The position numbers and the translations under genes were made by a program. A stretch of 64,000 nucleotides of DNA, taken from NCBI RefSeq assembly GCF_041296385.1, contig NC_091023.1:21046924-21110923 (forward strand), given 5' to 3'. A model generated the notes under the pieces. It saw only the letters and a program-made list of their open reading frames with translations, was not told the origin of the DNA and made no database searches. Positions 61,383 through 64,000 of this stretch are shown here, one piece after another; position 1 is the stretch's first letter; each line of letters begins with the position of its first letter. The stretch is from Aphelocoma coerulescens (Eukaryota; Chordata; Aves; Passeriformes; Corvidae).

Positions 61383-64000
61383 CTGTGCAGGAGGGAACAC
61401 AAATCAAACTGATGAACTAAGCTTGGCAGAGGTGGATTTTAAAACTGATATATTACAGAACATTTTTAATTCAAGTGCCAAGCACATTAGGGAATTTTTT
61501 TATCAGCTTCATTGAAAAAAACCCCCAATTCTCTCCCTCCTGATCCAGGCAGCCACCAAGCAGGAGTATCCTGCAACAGAGTAGGACCATGAAGTCACAC
61601 CAGCAAACACAGCACACAGCACCTCCTGCATGAATTATGTTTTCTGTTAACCACTTCAAGAAATAAGGAACTTCTGGCATATTAAAGAGTTAATGGGTTG
61701 GTCTTAGAGCTTGTTCCCTCATGAAACAAACCTTGGTGATGGCCACCACAGATGGAACAAGCAACAAACGTGGAAATGAGACACTGATACAGATTTCCTT
61801 CCCTTCAGTGATGATCAAGACTACATTTAGTAAAAGAAGGCTCTTGCTTTATGTGCAGTAGGTTTGCAGCTGCCAGAGCACACATCAGGTAACATATAAA
61901 ACCCTTGTTCTGATTATGAACAAGCACAGATCTCTATTTACTCACAATAATGAGATTTATTGTTATTAAAAATAATAAAAGCCTTATAGTGCTCTACAAG
62001 GAACGGAATGGAAATAGAAACTCTGTAAGAAAACAATGAAAATGACAGGTTTAGGATGACAATTATTTTGTTTATAGCATGTAGTGAACACTGCAATGAC
62101 TCACAACCACGTGCTGTCTGTACATATTTGGAGGAGGGCATGAAGTAAAACTGTGTATGTTGTCTGTGGTACACCACATGCTTTTCTTAAAATAATAAAT
62201 ATCTCTGATGCATTCTTCCAGGTTTGTTTGAAATCGTTAGAAGGCACAGTTTGGCATCACCACAGTTTAATTGTGCCAGCACAATTGTTTCAGGAGCCGT
62301 ATTATGAAGCAGATCAGCACACTTCAAAAATCAGTGCTCTTAAATAAATGAGCAGAGTAAGAGCTAAGCTGGGACAAGGAGGTGGAAGGCATGGCAAGAA
62401 TTCCTCCAATTCAACCCAAAGCCTTGTATTCCCAAGCCACAATTCCAGTATCCCACAATACCCATATCCTCTAGGACACAAAGTCATTCCCAGGCAGAAT
62501 GACATTTAGATATGCACATCAATTCAACAGTTTCTTACAGATTTTTAAAAACAACTGAAAAACCTTTATATTATCCTTTTTCTCTATTTTTTTCAAGGAA
62601 TTACAGGATAATTTGAGAAAACCATTTAAAAAAAAGACAGCCTCTAATATTCTCTCTGAAAATTGTAAATAATTAATATGTATCTGCTGTTTTAGCAGTT
62701 TAAAGAAGCAGTAGTGTTAATTTTGCTTGCACGATATTAATGTCAAAACATTTTTAAAAGAAGATAAATCTACAAATAATGCATGTCTAGCAGTGTAAAG
62801 TATGTTAATACCATTTAGCTTTGTTTTGGTGGGGCATGCAATTGAAACTGCAGAGATGCTAATTTTCACATTAAATTGTGATTATATGTATCAAAGGCGT
62901 ACAAGAAGTTTAAAAAAAAAATTAAATCTCTATCAGCTTTTGTCTTGTTCTAAAGGGCTTTCACCCAATCAAAAGAAACAGAGAAATCAGTGGTTTTAAA
63001 AAGCCAGATTGCAATGGAAGTCTTCCAAGTTCTCAGTTCATCTTTATTAATCTTTCACACTCAACATCAGATAAAGCAGATATATAGGGTCATATACCAG
63101 TAATAATCTGATTAAAATTACTGAAGAAAAAGAAATATCCTGGTAAATCAATCTCAAATGACAGTTCTCTGAAATGAAGATTCAGGTGTTCTCAGCCCCA
63201 TATTAATCCTGTTGATAGTACAGAGTGGAGAAAAGAGCTACGCTCAGAAATTCCGAAAATTCTGACTCTATGGAAATCCTTGTAACACATATTGGTTTAT
63301 TTCTTGGATTACAGAACAGAGAAAAACAAACCATAATCTATTTGCAGTGCTCCTCAGAGATATGAACACTGGTATTTAATTTACTTAATAACTTGCTCAT
63401 GTATTTGCAATGTTTTATTATGTTCATGCTGACTCGTGCTGCTGCTGGATTCAGCTTCGGAAGGCGATTACCAACACCCAGGAGAACTGGATTTTATTTT
63501 GTGCACAACAGCATATTTTCTGTGAATATTCATTCCAAACTCCAAAAGGAGTCCTTGGCCCTAAATGATTTCTGAACCATCTCTTCTAAGGAGCTTTTGC
63601 ATCCTCAAATGAGCTTGTGCAACCTGAGATGAGCATGAAAAATTAATCATTTTCTTCAAATAACAGAGTTGAGGAGCTGGTTAATGTTCAGGTTAAACTC
63701 CCTGAAATTCAAGGACAATTTGAGTGAGGAAGATCAGAAGCAAAGAAAATTTGTAAGAAAACAGAAAATAAGGCAATGCTTGAAAAAAACAATTCCTAGT
63801 TGAAGAAGGGCAGAGCATCAGCATCACTTCAGAATATTGCATTTCAGGCCATGTTTTAAATGACAACTCAGTGATAAACATATATTCCTACACATACTTT
63901 TAAAAAATGCTACTTAGGATTATTTTTCAAGTTAAATAAATAGAACAACATTGCCACAAACACAGTGGAGATTATTGCCAATTATAGCTACTAAAATTCA

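Larger units (their letters stand above)
1..64000 (-). other. NAALADL2: Internal part of the NAALADL2 gene (six exons, seven introns or partial introns)
   Basis: The whole window appears to lie inside one transcription unit on the minus strand. NAALADL2 is a type II membrane glycoprotein of the PSMA/transferrin-receptor family (PA domain, M28-like domain, helical dimerisation domain), and its physiological role is poorly defined. The six exons splice in matching phase (2/1, 2/1, 2/0, 0/0, 0/0, 0/0) into 268 uninterrupted residues with no stop or frameshift. This argues for a functional gene and against a pseudogene or a retrocopy. Neither the start codon and membrane anchor nor the stop codon and polyadenylation site is in the window. 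Human NAALADL2 lies on 3q26; the usual bird counterpart of that region is chromosome 9, which is inference here. Confidence 0.9.
54444..64000 (-). other. Intron upstream of exon A (partial, over 9.5 kb)
   Basis: No exon was recognised here on either strand. The preceding NAALADL2 exon should encode a PA-domain stretch of the transferrin-receptor type around a DP.TPG.PS motif, and I did not find it. The content is AT-rich single-copy sequence with a purine run at 59224-59257, an (AAT)n at 59718-59732 and a (GT)n at 61369-61382. Open frames of up to 131 codons (for example 55063-55458) have no family resemblance and are treated as chance. Confidence 0.75.

Noticed and set aside
1..64000. CRISPR arrays, operons, prophage or other microbial systems
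   Set aside because: No regularly spaced repeats, no dense coding and clear spliced exons; the window is a vertebrate intron-rich gene.
1..64000. tRNA, rRNA or snRNA genes
   Set aside because: No cloverleaf with the expected internal promoter motifs and no rRNA or snRNA core sequence noticed on reading both strands; a covariance-model search could still find small RNAs I cannot see.

Overview
This window is vertebrate nuclear DNA, not microbial. It is AT-rich, has no long open reading frames and no operon-like gene packing. It carries short exons with GT/AG splice sites separated by kilobases of intron. All recognisable coding sequence is on the minus strand and belongs to one gene: NAALADL2 (N-acetylated alpha-linked acidic dipeptidase-like 2), an inactive relative of PSMA/glutamate carboxypeptidase II and the transferrin receptor. 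A bird, probably a songbird, is the most likely host. Interspersed repeats are sparse, with no Alu/B1/L1-like elements. The two repeat remnants seen look like worn CR1 LINE tails. There are A/C-rich simple tracts such as (AAACC)n, and the introns are short compared with the megabase-sized human gene. The organism call is inference; the gene call rests on the translated exons.

Layout, in transcription order (right to left): upstream intron 64000-54444 (no exon found); exon A 54443-54300; intron 8.3 kb; exon B 46046-45954; intron 4.1 kb; exon C 41878-41673; intron 1.5 kb; exon D 40163-40044; intron 19.5 kb; exon E 20510-20364; intron 13.6 kb; exon F 6741-6646; then intron to the left edge. The splice phases match at every junction. 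The six exons total 806 bp and give one uninterrupted chain of 268 residues, numbered 1-268 here. It runs from the PA-domain/peptidase junction, through the degenerate M28 peptidase fold, into the start of the segment leading to the C-terminal dimerisation domain. The first exons (cytoplasmic tail, membrane anchor, most of the PA domain) and the last exons (dimerisation domain, stop codon, 3'UTR) lie outside the window.

The rest is intronic: simple repeats, homopolymers, two candidate CR1 remnants, small direct and inverted repeats, and an exact 44-bp segment present twice 4.6 kb apart. I found no RNA gene, CRISPR array, mobile element with intact coding capacity, or second protein-coding gene. 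I saw nothing that I would call a new biological system. The most interesting items are the loss of the metallopeptidase catalytic residues in exon C, the 44-bp duplicated segment, a zero-loop palindrome at 5942-5969, and a small GC-rich patch beside exon F.
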